Shown: piece by piece, positions 8,906-18,166 of the stretch
Layout: each line of letters begins with the position of its first letter
Numbering within the stretch: position 1 is the first letter of the stretch
NCBI GenBank assembly: GCA_963763755.1
Contig: CAVXQE010000003.1
Span: 261,826 to 325,825, forward strand
Origin: Gaiellasilicea sp963763755
GTDB taxonomy: Bacteria; Actinomycetota; Thermoleophilia; Gaiellales; Gaiellaceae
Direction of reading: 5' to 3'
DNA length: 64,000 nt
Made by a program: the position numbers and the translations under genes
Notes under the pieces: model-generated
What the model was told of the DNA's origin: nothing
Database searches by the model: none
The model's input: the letters and a program-made list of their open reading frames with translations, nothing else

Positions 8906-9220
8906 GTGGATATGTATTTGCGCAACCCGCTGACCGGCGAGAAGAAGAAGGCGAGGGTCGGCTTTTCCTGGACTACCTTCTTCTTTGGCTTCTGGGTTCC
9001 CCTGATCAGGGGCGACTGGAAATGGGCAGTGATCCTGTTTCTGCTCGGGCTGCTGGGATTTGTCACGTTCGGCATCTCCAGTCTCATCCTCGCGATCGTC
9101 TTCGGGATCAAGTACAACGAGCTGCACCTGAGCGGTCTTCGCGAGAAGGGTTATGTGGAGACCAGCCCGGGCGAGTACTTCGGCGTGAACGCCCCTTTTG
9201 CCAATCCCGCCTCACAATGA
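8906..9220 (+). CDS. small inner-membrane protein, DUF2628-like
   Basis: A 104-residue protein beginning with a short cytosolic lead, RNPLTGEKKKARVGFSWTTF, then a membrane hairpin (about residues 22-70: FFFGFWVPLI, WKWAVILFLLGLLGFV, ISSLILAIVFGIKYNELH). It closes with LREKGYVETS. This layout matches DUF2628 proteins, which lack a known function. The start is GTG 8906, nine bases after AGAGAG; ATG 8912 is an alternative. The stop overlaps the start of the next gene (ATGA), so the two are translationally coupled. Confidence 0.65.
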   Translation: MDMYLRNPLTGEKKKARVGFSWTTFFFGFWVPLIRGDWKWAVILFLLGLLGFVTFGISSLILAIVFGIKYNELHLSGLREKGYVETSPGEYFGVNAPFANPASQ

Positions 9221-9504
9221 ACGCGAAAACGTCGTTGATAGCCGTCAAGCGCGACGTGCTCCGCTACATCGACAAGTCGATTGAGTACGAGCGCGGGAGC
9301 GACACAAAGGCCCCGCCCGGAGGATTCGCCAGCGGGCTAGACAGGGCCGAGGCGGACCTCGTCTCCATGTCGGTGCGGAGGACGTTGGAGGCGGTCGGGG
9401 TCACGCTCAAACCGCCGTGGTCCCCAGCGGGCGAGGGTGGAGAGAAGAAGCTAGCCGACGCATATCGCAACCGCGGCCTCAACCCAAAGTCGCTGGATCG
9501 CTGA
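9217..9504 (+). CDS. hypothetical protein in the mini-island
   Basis: A 95-residue charged, soluble protein starting MNAKTSLIAVKRDVLRYID, with its ATG overlapping the preceding stop by four bases. No recognised domain, membrane segment or signal peptide. Helix-rich, with Lys, Arg and Asp throughout. Translational coupling to the DUF2628-like membrane protein suggests a shared role. It is the last gene before the right-hand tRNA repeat. Confidence 0.55.
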   Translation: MNAKTSLIAVKRDVLRYIDKSIEYERGSDTKAPPGGFASGLDRAEADLVSMSVRRTLEAVGVTLKPPWSPAGEGGEKKLADAYRNRGLNPKSLDR

Positions 9505-9546
9505 CACACAAGACGTTCCTGCATGGTCAGGGGGCCAGAGCCTGTG

Positions 9547-9627
9547 CAGTGGGAACACCTGGCGTTCGTTCCCGTTCGGACGGGTTCGGTGCGTCGTAGC
9601 GCACCCCCTGTAACCAGGCGGGATAAG
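9547..9627 (+). repeat. about 80-bp dispersed repeat, copy 1
   Basis: Closely matches 34036-34113, starting with CAGTGGGAACACCTGGCG and ending with GTAACCAGGCGGGAT. It lies just left of the right tRNA fragment. Function unknown. Confidence 0.75.
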
Positions 9628-9663
9628 CACACGGGTGTGAACGGGTGTGAACACCTGCCACGT

Positions 9664-9707
9664 CTCGACAAGCTGGGGGTCACTGGTTCGAGCCCAGTAC
9701 CGCCCAC
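9664..9707 (+). repeat. 44-bp direct repeat, right copy (tRNA-Val 3' fragment)
   Basis: Identical to 6833-6876, starting in the anticodon loop and ending after the acceptor strand; no 5' half is present. With the left copy it bounds the 2.8-kb mini-island. It is followed by its own hairpin terminator. Confidence 0.85.
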
Positions 9708-9711
9708 ACGA

Positions 9712-9742
9712 GAAAGGGCCGCAAACGCGGCCCTTTCGTTTT
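9712..9742 (+). terminator. hairpin terminator after the tRNA-Val fragment
   Basis: GAAAGGGCCGC and GCGGCCCTTTC pair around AAAC, then GTTTT. The stem sequence differs from the terminator at 6882-6907, so only the tRNA part is duplicated. Confidence 0.8.
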
Positions 9743-9773
9743 CCTCGCTGTACCCGGTGTCGAGCCGAGGCGA

Positions 9774-10310
9774 CTACTTGGCCGCGACGTCCTCGGCGCG
9801 GACTATGAACGCGACAGGCTCGAGCGTCGTTCGGACATCTTCAGCGAGCTGGTTGACGAGGAGCGATAGCCCACAGTAGCGGCCGCCACACCGTTCAATC
9901 AGCGCACGCGCAGCGATCGCTTTGGCGCCGGTTTCCGCCCAGTCGTCCACGACCAACACTCCGTCACCCGGAACGATGACATGACGCTGCAGCCTGAGCA
10001 CGTCTTCGACGCCGCGCCAATCCGGGGCTGTTCTCAGCTCTTCCTTCTCGCCCGCGAGGACGCTGCCCGCCTTGCGTACCCCGATGAATCCGACGCCCAG
10101 TTCGAGCGCCGCCGCCGTCGCAAGCACGAAGCCGCGAGCCTCGATACCGGCTACCTTCGTCACCCCGTCCTTGCGGAACGGCGCTACAAGCCCCTCCGCT
10201 GCGCGCCGAAGAAAGCCGGAGTGGGCGAAGAGACCGAGCGTGTCCGAGTGGCCGTCGAAGTAGCGGAGTCTTGACACCACCTCGTCCGCTAGTGATTGAG
10301 TCGACGTCAC
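9774..10310 (-). CDS. adenine phosphoribosyltransferase-like protein
   Basis: A 178-residue protein with the type I phosphoribosyltransferase fold. The PRPP loop reads VLVVDDWAETGAKA, the expected two acidic residues followed by a T-G turn. An AGIEARGFVLATAAALELG segment matches adenine phosphoribosyltransferase, which makes AMP from adenine and PRPP. The W in place of the usual V-L after the acidic pair, and the isolated position in an accessory zone, leave open a relative acting on another base or nucleoside. The GTG start gives MTSTQSLADEV. Copies of the two-hairpin repeat flank its 5' side. Confidence 0.7.
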   Translation of the reverse strand: MTSTQSLADEVVSRLRYFDGHSDTLGLFAHSGFLRRAAEGLVAPFRKDGVTKVAGIEARGFVLATAAALELGVGFIGVRKAGSVLAGEKEELRTAPDWRGVEDVLRLQRHVIVPGDGVLVVDDWAETGAKAIAARALIERCGGRYCGLSLLVNQLAEDVRTTLEPVAFIVRAEDVAAK

Positions 10311-10334
10311 ACCGACAATCTATTGACGCGCGGA

Positions 10335-10363
10335 CTCAGGGGACATTCCCGGACGCTGGCCCA
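10335..10363 (-). repeat. two-hairpin repeat family, partial copy
   Basis: Reverse-strand copy of the GGGCCAGCGT-CGGGAATG end of the family, between the phosphoribosyltransferase and kinase genes. Confidence 0.75.
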
Positions 10364-10404
10364 CACGGCCACGCCGTCGCTTGACACTCGGTAGCGTCGT
10401 CCCG

Positions 10405-10911
10405 ATGTCGAGGATCTTGGTGACCGGCATGTCGGGAACGGGCAAGTCGTCGGCGCTCGCAGAACTTGGCCGACGCGGCTATCGCGTCGTGGACACCGAT
10501 GATCCGGGATGGCGCGAATATCGCGAGTATGTTGAGTCCTCCGACGAGGTGCGCCGCGGGGAGTGGCTCTGGGTCGAGGAAAGGATCACCGGGCTGCTGG
10601 ACTCCGATGATGGTCGCTCGCTCTTCGTTCAAGGGTGCGTGAGGAACCAGTCGAAGTTCTACGACCGTTTCAATGCGGTCGTCCTGCTCAGCGCCCCTGC
10701 TGACGTGATCTTTGACCGGATCGCGCGCAGAACGACGAACAGCTACGGGAAGACTCCAGTGGAACGAGCGATGATCTTGGATGACCTCGCCAGAGTCGAG
10801 CCGCTGCTCAGAGCGAGCTGCACACATGAGCTGGATGCCAGCCGACCGCTCGATGAAGTCGTCGCCGACTTGATCGCGATCGCATCGCGCCACCCGATGA
10901 CGACATCCTAG
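10405..10911 (+). CDS. small P-loop kinase (AAA/shikimate-kinase-like)
   Basis: A 168-residue protein with a Walker A motif at the N-terminus (GMSGTGKSSAL, residues 8-18) and the layout of small-molecule kinases: VVDTDDPGWREY in the acceptor region and FDRIARRTTNSYGK as a lid with arginines. No membrane segment. Proteins of this type phosphorylate small metabolites or antibiotics; the substrate is not readable. The start at ATG 10405 places the P-loop at the usual distance. Bounded on both sides by repeat copies, so it looks like a single-gene unit. Confidence 0.7.
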   Translation: MSRILVTGMSGTGKSSALAELGRRGYRVVDTDDPGWREYREYVESSDEVRRGEWLWVEERITGLLDSDDGRSLFVQGCVRNQSKFYDRFNAVVLLSAPADVIFDRIARRTTNSYGKTPVERAMILDDLARVEPLLRASCTHELDASRPLDEVVADLIAIASRHPMTTS

Positions 10912-10928
10912 GCCACGCCCCCGTCTTC

Positions 10929-10954
10929 GAGGGACATTCCCGAACGCTGGCCCA
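10929..10954 (-). repeat. two-hairpin repeat family, partial copy
   Basis: Contains GGGACATTCCCGAACGCTGG, the reverse of the common end motif, between the kinase and GNAT genes. Confidence 0.8.
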
Positions 10955-10993
10955 TGCAACTGCGCAGTGGCGGCGGGGTAGCGTATTGGCGCC

Positions 10994-11488
10994 GTGGCCG
11001 AGGACACGATCATCCGTGAGTTCCGCACGGACGACCTCGGGGCGATCGTTGAGTTCTCGCTGCGCGCCTGGGAACCCGTCTTCGCGTCACTGCGGCAGGT
11101 CCTAGGCGACGAGATCTTCCTTCGCTTGCACCCAGATTGGAAGGAAGACCAGGCTGGCGCGGTCCGATCCGCCTGCACGAATGAGGAACGGGACGTGTTC
11201 GTCGCAGTGACGGACGGACGACCGATCGGATTCGTCTCGGTTGCCCTGAACGCCTTTCACGAGGGGATGGGCGTGATCGACGTCATCGGCGTCGATCCCG
11301 ACTACCAACGGCGTGGCGTCAGCTCCCGGCTCACCGAGGTCGCGAGCGAGCACATGCGCAGCCGGGGCATGGACATCGCCGTCGTGGAGACAGGCGGCGA
11401 CCGCGGACACCTACCTGCGCGGGCGGCGTACGAGGCAGCGGGGTTCACGCTCCTGCCCATTGCCCGGTACTTCCGACTACTCGACTAG
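10994..11488 (+). CDS. GNAT family N-acetyltransferase, copy A
   Basis: A 164-residue single GNAT domain with GTG start. Acetyl-CoA loop VDPDYQRRGVSSRLTE and the late strand AAYEAAGFTLLP are clear. It closely resembles the protein at 44418-44924 (shared segments AIVEFSLRAW-PVF-SLRQVLGD and GMDIA), which lies at the other end of the accessory zone in the opposite orientation. The acceptor is unknown. Partial repeat copies flank it at 10929 and 11511. Confidence 0.8.
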   Translation: MAEDTIIREFRTDDLGAIVEFSLRAWEPVFASLRQVLGDEIFLRLHPDWKEDQAGAVRSACTNEERDVFVAVTDGRPIGFVSVALNAFHEGMGVIDVIGVDPDYQRRGVSSRLTEVASEHMRSRGMDIAVVETGGDRGHLPARAAYEAAGFTLLPIARYFRLLD

Positions 11489-11495
11489 GACGGCC

Positions 11496-11537
11496 GAGTA
11501 GCGTGCGTGACGGGACATTCCCGAACGCTGGCCCAGC
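11496..11537 (-). repeat. two-hairpin repeat family, partial copy
   Basis: GAGTAGCGTG (part of hairpin A) and CGGGACATTCCCGAACGCTG lie directly after the GNAT stop codon. Confidence 0.75.
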
Positions 11538-11615
11538 CGCAGTCGTGATCGTGCTCGTCGGTCTCGTCTTCGGAGCCGGTCGCCGCGAGACGATCCCTGA
11601 CGCTGTGATTAGTGG

Positions 11616-11900
11616 TTGCGAAGCGCTAACGTCGCCTTTGCCGAGGGAGCCTCTTTCGCGCGGACGCGATGCTCGCCGATTTCTTACCCGGATTTCGAGC
11701 GGTGCGGGGTTCCGGTCTACACCGGCAGTCGTCGCGTGCCCGGGTTGTACGTTCGGACGTTCGCGAACGGGTCAACGATCTTCGAGTCGGCCTCGCGTGT
11801 TGACGGCAAGGTTCGTCGGCATCGACTCGAAGCGACGACGAAGACGGATGCGATCCGCGAGTTGCGTGAGTGGTTTCGCCTGCATCGAATGTCACAAAGT
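11616..11900 (+). pseudogene. tyrosine recombinase (phage integrase) N-terminal fragment
   Basis: About 95 residues resemble the arm-binding start of actinobacterial phage integrases: PGLYVRTFANGSTIFES, then RVDGKVRRHRLEATTKTDAI and RELREWF. The catalytic core (Arg, His-x-x-Arg, Tyr) is missing; the frame continues into unrelated sequence. This looks like a truncated integrase left where the following defence gene begins. Confidence 0.55.
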
Positions 11901-12027
11901 ACCGCACACGCGCGCGGGTCTCCAGCATCCGCGGCGAGGCGTGAACTCCCACCCCCGCCGCTGACCTCCAGGTGCGGGTCTTGTCCGTCCTTGCCGAACG
12001 CGGTCTAATGATCGTTCGAGGGTTAAC

Positions 12028-15000
12028 TTGGCCGCAGTCGATACGCTAAACGAGCATTGCCGCGACGTCGCGAGGCTCTTGCTGAAGGGCCGTCCCGTCG
12101 TCCCGTTTCTCGGCGCGGGCGCCAACCTCTGCGAGCGGCCCGCGGAGCAGGGGTGGCAGGACGGCTATCTCCCGAGCGGCTACGAGCTTGCCGCCCACCT
12201 TGCGGCCGACTACCACTACCCCGACTCGGAGATCGACCTGCTCCGCGTCTCTCAGTGGGTCGATCTCCGGGACGGCCAACAGGAGCTCGTGAACGAGCTG
12301 CACGACGTCTTCGCGCGCGACTACCGGCCGAACAAGCTGCACCACTTTCTCGCCTCACTGCCGGGAACGCTCCGAGAGAAGGGTGTTCGAACCTGCGGCC
12401 AGCTCCTGCTGACGACGAACTACGACGACATGCTCGAGCAGCGCGTTCGACGAAGGCAGGCGAGCAGGTCGACGTCGTCGTGTACGAGATGCGGCGCAAC
12501 GAGCAGCGGTTCGTCCATCTGCGGCCAGACGGAGAGCGGGTCGAGATCGACGACGCAGCCACGTACCGCGACTTCGCGCTCGAGAAGCGGTCGGTGATCC
12601 TGAAGATCCACGGCGACGTCGATTCGAAGAACCCGACGCGCGACACGTTCGTCGTCACCGAGGACAACTACATCGACTACCTGGCGGGCGTGACGCGTGC
12701 TACGACCTGATCCCGACGTACCTGACCGAGCGGATCGGTCGGAGCGAGCTTGCTCTTCCTCGGCTACTCGATGCGCGACTGGAACCTACGCGTGATCCTG
12801 CGCCAGATCTGGGCGGAGCAGGACTTCCGCACGGCGGGCTGGTCGATCCAGCGCAGTCCGAGCGAGATCGACAGGAGTTCTGGGAGCGACAGCGAGATCA
12901 CGGATTCTCGACGTTCCGCTCGAGGACTGGGTCGACGCGATGGTCGAAGCGATGCAGCGGCCGGATCGCGTGACCGCGCAGGCGGCCGCCGACGCGGCGG
13001 CGGTCGCGACGCGACGATCGCCGTACCAGGGTCTGGTGCCGTACACCGAGGCGGACGCCGACTGGTTCTTCGGTCGCGACGAGTGGCGCGAGATCATTCG
13101 CGCCAGCCTCCGCTCGTACCGGATCACCGTTCTGTACGGGGCGAGCGGCGTCGGGAAGAGCTCACGTTCTGCGCGCCGGGCTGATGCGACGCCTCGAGGA
13201 CGAGGCGCGCGAGAACCGTCGACGGCGGGCCGCCGGCGATACTGCCGGTGTACTTCGCCGCCTGGAGCCTCGACGATCCGCTCGCGCCGCTGAAGGACGC
13301 GGTGAACGCGGCAGCGTCGCACTCCGGTCAAGCCCGCCTCCGACGGAGGGGAACGCCGGATGCGATCGCTTGCCGACGCGCTCGCCGCGTGGCCGCGAGC
13401 GGGTCGAGGGGCCCTGCTGCTCGTGCTCGACCAACTCGAGGAGCTCTTCGTCTACCACGACCGCCCGACGATCCGCTGCTCGAGGAGCTGGCGGCGGCGC
13501 TCCGCAGCCGCGACCCCGCCGTCCATTTCCTGCTCTCGATCCGCGAGGACTCGCTCGCGAAGCTCGACCGGTTCAAGGGGCACGTGCCGGGACTGCTCGA
13601 TCACCTGCTGCGGATCGAGCATCTCGACGCGCCGCCGGACGCAGAGCGCGATCGTCGCGCCGCTCGAGCGCTGGAACGAGCGCTCGCGGCGCTGGACAGC
13701 CGATCGAGATCGAGGAGGCGTTCGTCGACGGCGGTGCTCGACCAGGTCGAGGCCGGCAAGGTCTCGCTCGGCGAAGGCGGCACCGGCGCGGTCGTCGGCG
13801 ATTCGCGCCCCGTCCGGAGTCGAGGCTCCGTACCTCCAGCTCGTTCTCGAGCGCGTTTGGGACGAGGAGCGGCGCGACGGGCTCGAGACGCTGCGGCAGC
13901 AAACGCTCGACCGGCTCGGCGGCGCGACGGAGATCGTCCGCACTCATCTCGACGCGGCGCTCGCAGCGCTGCCCTCGGCGACCAGGACGTCGCCGGCGCG
14001 CACGTTCCGCCACCTCGTGACGCCGTCCGGAACGAAGATCGCGCTCCGGATCGCCGACCTCGCCGAGTACGCGGACGTCGACCGGAACACGGCTCGAGCC
14101 GCTCGTCGATCGAGCTCGCCGGCGACGTCCGCATTCTCCGCTCCGCCGGCGACGGCCGCTACGAGATCTACCACGACGCCCTCGCCGGGCCGATCCTCGA
14201 CTGGAACGCCCGCTGGGAGGAGCGCGAGAAGCGCCGTCGCGAGCGGCGGCGCCTCGCTGTTCTCGGCGCCGTCGTGCTCGCGCTCTCCGGGATCGCCATT
14301 GCCATCGCGATCCTCGCGATCCAGGCGCGTCATGCGCAGCATTCAGCGCGGCGAGGTCAGTCGCAGGCACTCGCGGCGCAGGCGCTTGCGACCGTTGATT
14401 CCGATCACCTGGCAGCCCTCGACTCGGCGGTCCAGGCCGGGAACGCGGCGCCGACGAGCGAGGCGGAAGGCGCATTGCGCGTGGCGCTCGCGTCGGACCC
14501 GCTCGCCACGACGCTTCGTGGCCACACCGACTCCGTCTACAGCGCCGCGTTCAGCCCGGACGGCAAGCTCGTCGTCACCGCCGGCGACGACAACACGGCT
14601 CGGATCTGGGACGCCGCCACCGGGCACAGCCTCCACACTCTCCGCGGCCACACCGACTCCGTCTCCAGCGCCGCCTTCAGCCCCGACGGCAAGCTCGTCC
14701 TCACCGCCAGGGACGACGACACGGCTCGGATCTGGGATGCCGCCAGCGGGCACAGCCTCCACACCCTGTCGCGGCGGCAGCGCCGTCTTCAGCCCGGACG
14801 GCAAGCTCGATCGTCACGGCCGGCGACGACGACACGGCGGAGATCTGGGATACCGCCACCGGGCACGGCGTCCGTACCCTCCGCGGCCACACCGACTCCG
14901 TCGAAATCGCCGCGTTCAGCCCGGACGGCAAGCTCGTCGTCACGGCGGGCGACGACGACACGGCGCGGATCTGGGACGCCGCCACCGGGCCGAGCCTGCA

Positions 15001-16563
15001 CACCCTCCGCGGCCACACCGAGTCCGTCTTCGGCGCCGCCTTCAGCCCCGACGGCAAGCTCGTCCTCACCGCCGGCAACGACGGCACCGCGCGGATCTGG
15101 GACACCGCCACCGGGCACAGCCTCCACACCCTCCAACCGCCACACCGACTCCGTCCACAGCGCCGCCTTCAGCCCAGACGGCAAGCTCGTCGTCACGGCC
15201 GGCGAGACGCCACGGCGACGGCATCGCGCGGATCTGGGACACCGCCACCGGGCGCAGCCTTCACATCCTCCGAGACTCGAGCGTCGACAGCGCCACGTTC
15301 AGCCCGGACGGCACGCTCGTCCTCACCGCCGGCGACGACGTGACCGCGCGGATCTGGGATGCCGCTACCGGGCACAGCCTGCCAAACCCTGCGCGGCCAC
15401 ACTGGTTTCGTCCGCAGCGCCGCGTTCAGCCCGGACGGCACATTCGTCCTAACCGCCGGTGACGACAACACCGCGCGGATCTGGGACACCGTCCCCGGCC
15501 GCAGCCCTCGCACACCCTCCGCGGCCACACCGACCTCGCCGGCAGCGCCGCGTTCAGCCCCAACGGCACGTTCGTCGTCACCGCCACGACGGCCACAGGG
15601 CGTGGATCTGGGACGCCACCGGCCGCAGCCTGCCACGCCCTCCGAGGTCACACCGACCTCGTCAACAGCGTCGCTTTCAGCGCAGACGGCAAGTTCGTCG
15701 TCACCGCCAGCGACGACGGCACCGCGCGGATCTGGGACGCCTCGACCGGGCGAAGGCTCCACACCCTCCGTGGCCACACCGGCACCGTCGGCAGCGCCGC
15801 GTTCAGCCCGGACGGCAAGCTCGTCGTCACCGCCAGCGACGACAGCACGGCGCGGATCTGGGACGCCGCCACCGGGGACAACCTCCACACCCTCCGTGGC
15901 CACACCGGCTCCGTCGACAGCGCCGCGTTCAGCCCGGACGGCAAGCTCGTCGTCACCGCCAGCGACGACAACACGGCGCGGATCTGGGACGCCGCCACCG
16001 GGGACAGCCTCCACACCCTCCGCGGCCACACCGACTATGTCCTCAGCGCCGCGTTCAGCCCGGACGGCCAGCTCGTCGTCACCGCCGGCGACGACCGCAC
16101 GGCGCGGATCTGGGACACGGCCACCGGACACAGCCTCCACACGCTCCGAGGTCACACCGGCATCGTCAACGGCGCCGCCTTCAGCCCGGACGGCGAGCTC
16201 GTCGTCACCGCCGACGACGATGACACCGCGCGGATCTGGGACACGGCCACCGGGCACAGCCTCGACACGCTCCGCGGCCACAGCGCTTCGGTCAACAGCG
16301 CCGCCTTCAGCTCGGACGGCAAGTTCGTCGTCACCGCCAGCTGGGACGACACGGCGCGGATCTGGGACACCGCCACCGGCCACAGCCTCGCGACCCTCCG
16401 CGGCCACGGCGCCGCCGTCAACAGCGCCGCCTTCAGTTCCGACGGCAAACTCGTCCTTACCGCCAGCTCCGACGCGACAGCTCGAATCTGGCGCTGCGAC
16501 CTCTGCGGCGTACCGTTCCGGAAACTGATGGCGCTGGCACAGGAGCGCCTGAAGGCCCGGTAG
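12028..16563 (+). CDS. SIR2-like / nSTAND NTPase / WD40 repeat protein, defence candidate (many frameshifts)
   Basis: One gene of about 1,500 codons read through a dozen or more single-base shifts. (1) 12028-12900: SIR2-like domain with LGAGAN and LLLTTNYDDMLE, the NAD-binding and catalytic motifs of SIR2_2 effectors. (2) 13018-14200: STAND NTPase opening SPYQGLVPYTEADADWFFGR, P-loop GASGVGKSS, Walker B LLLVLDQLEELF, and an EIYHDALAGPILDWN winged-helix end. (3) 14262-14325: one membrane helix. (4) 14512-16500: 16 WD repeats. Related SIR2-STAND proteins (Avs5 type) sense phage proteins and deplete NAD. Here the WD propellers are the likely sensor. The start is TTG 12028. Residues either side of each shift still fit the family, so sequencing error is more likely than decay. 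Confidence 0.75.
14512..16500 (+). repeat. 16 tandem WD40-coding DNA repeats of about 124 bp
   Basis: Each unit encodes LRGHTDSV-SAAFSPDGKLVVTAG-DD-TARIWDAATGHSLHT with little change. The DNA between units is also very alike; the string coding for ARIWD recurs near 14600, 14728, 14968 and so on to 16485. Such likeness points to recent amplification or gene conversion. Several units carry single-base shifts (about 14770, 15140, 15210, 15390, 15510, 15600). Confidence 0.9.
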
Positions 16564-16619
16564 CCCCGCGAATCCTTCGGTCGGCCGACGCCGCCGTCGC
16601 AGTTCTGGAGCGAGGCTCT

Positions 16620-16979
16620 CGGCAGGGTCATGACGTCACGCTCGCGCGTCGCCGGATGGCGCCTGCTCTTGGCGGTGTGGGCGCCACCGGCTTCGGCCGC
16701 TCGTCTCGAGAGCGGAGCGCCGCCGGTGCTCCCGGGCTCGCCGTGACCGAACTGCTGCACGACGGGCGCTGCTCCGTGCTCGTCCCACGCCCACCCGAGC
16801 AGCGGGGAGTGGCTGGGGCGCACGATCGTCGCCGGTGTCGACGGCTCGCCGTCGTCACTCGCAGGCCTCGCCTGCGCCGACGACATCGCGGCGCGGGTCG
16901 ACGGCAGCGTGGAGGTCGTCGCCGCGGAAGCGGGAGACAAGCACACGCGCGCTCCTCAGCGCAAGGTTCGGCGACTAGA
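16620..16979 (+). pseudogene. universal stress protein (UspA) fragment
   Basis: In one frame ELLHDGRCSVLVPRPP matches the end of a Usp domain. In the next frame LGRTIVAGVDGSPSSLAGLACADDIA matches the start of another, including the nucleotide-binding D-G-S-P-S-S. A frameshift near 16800 and the missing remainder after 16979, where the transporter gene begins on the other strand, mark this as a remnant of a two-domain universal stress protein. Confidence 0.55.
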
Positions 16980-17898
16980 GACCTGCTGGCTGGTTGGTCG
17001 TTGCGTGAGTGTCCGATGGTGAAGCTGCGCGCCTCCACATCAGGACGAACAGAAGGACGATCGTGATGCCGACGGTGTTGAGGATGGTGATCGACACCGT
17101 GACCAGCGGGTCGGCTGCGAACGGATAGATCATCATCAGGAGCATCGGAGCGATGTTGCGTACCGCCGTGGTCGACTCGGCCGCATGCCTGATTCCCACG
17201 TTCTTGACTCGAAGACTGGAGACGAGAAGGTAGCCGCACCCGAGGCCGATGAATGGGCCAGCAAGGGCTGCGATGTAACTCTCGGTGTCCCAGGTCTGCT
17301 TGAACAGATCCCAATACGCAACCAGCGTGAAGTTGAGATTGAAGAGCAGACAGAGGATTGCAACCCGGACGGCCCATCGTGCCAATGGCGGCGTCAGGTC
17401 GGGCCACCAGACCCTGAAGCAGCACCCGAGGACCACCGGCAGGAGCAAGAAGAGCAGCAGCGGCCACGCAATTTCCCAGGCTGAGGTCTTGAGTTGCGCG
17501 TCAACCGCATCGATCGCCAAAGGCAGACCTATGGGGAGGGCGATAATCGTCGCGGCAGTCAAGACCACTAACAGCGTCGTGGCGATGCTGACATCCGCCT
17601 TCGCCAGCCGCGCCAGGATGGGAGCGAAAGGCATCCCTGCACACAGGGCTGCGACACAGAACCCGACCTTGATCTCTCCAGGAATGGACGAGGCGATCGT
17701 CAGCAAATAGCCGATGAACAGGAGCGGGATGATCACGAAATTGATCACCAGCGCCCACACGGCAATCTTCCAATGGGCAAAGGCCTCTGCCAGCAGCTTG
17801 CCGACCGAAAGCCTGAGGCCCAACCCGAACGAGTTCAAGATCACGAAGAGCACACCAAACCCGTTGATCAGGACGCTCTGACTGGATTGAGTTGTCAT
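16975..17898 (-). CDS. bile acid:sodium symporter family transporter
   Basis: A 307-residue integral membrane protein with about nine or ten helices, matching the BASS/SBF family of sodium-coupled organic anion transporters. Readable hallmarks are GYLLTIASSIPGEIKVGFCVAALCAG in the first half and GIRHAAESTTAVRNIAPMLL in the second, where the conserved E-S-T lies. The start at 17898 (MTTQSSQS) follows AAGGAG at five bases and is preferred to the longer frame. The substrate could be a small organic acid; bile acids are unlikely in this setting. No partner gene is adjacent. Confidence 0.75.
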   Translation of the reverse strand: MTTQSSQSVLINGFGVLFVILNSFGLGLRLSVGKLLAEAFAHWKIAVWALVINFVIIPLLFIGYLLTIASSIPGEIKVGFCVAALCAGMPFAPILARLAKADVSIATTLLVVLTAATIIALPIGLPLAIDAVDAQLKTSAWEIAWPLLLFLLLPVVLGCCFRVWWPDLTPPLARWAVRVAILCLLFNLNFTLVAYWDLFKQTWDTESYIAALAGPFIGLGCGYLLVSSLRVKNVGIRHAAESTTAVRNIAPMLLMMIYPFAADPLVTVSITILNTVGITIVLLFVLMWRRAASPSDTHATTNQPAGL

Positions 17899-18166
17899 CT
17901 CGCTCCTTCTTACAAGCGCACGATCCACCAGCGCAGAGGGACGTGTGCGGAGCATAGTGCTGACCCGTAGACGGCTGTGAATCTGAACCGGATCTCGTGA
18001 GTCTCACATCGGAGGCAGTCGAGTGAGTCCCGGCGAACGATGCCGCAAGACCTGCTCTCGCTTCGCGACGCGCTGATCGCTGATCGCTCATGCACCCCTT
18101 GGGGCAGGTTCCGCCCGTAAGCTGCGTCGCCTGCGTACCGAATTCCTCGAATGAAGGATCGGGCTG

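Noticed and set aside
9264..9707. Minus-strand frame starting MGGTGLEPVTPSLS, and similar ones at 7690-8244 and 41727
   Set aside because: The opening residues are a translation of a tRNA 3' end on the wrong strand, a common false gene call.
15193..16407. Long minus-strand frame opposite the WD repeats rich in Val, Gly and Pro
   Set aside because: It is a regular shadow of the WD-coding repeats, repeating with the same period.
14512..16500. CRISPR array or other non-coding tandem repeat
   Set aside because: The unit encodes a clear WD40 repeat with conserved GH and WD positions; there are no short repeats with unique spacers anywhere in the window.
12028..16563. A set of several small separate genes instead of one SIR2-STAND-WD protein
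   Set aside because: Domains follow one another without ribosome sites or starts, and each change of frame falls inside a conserved domain, which fits one gene with indels.
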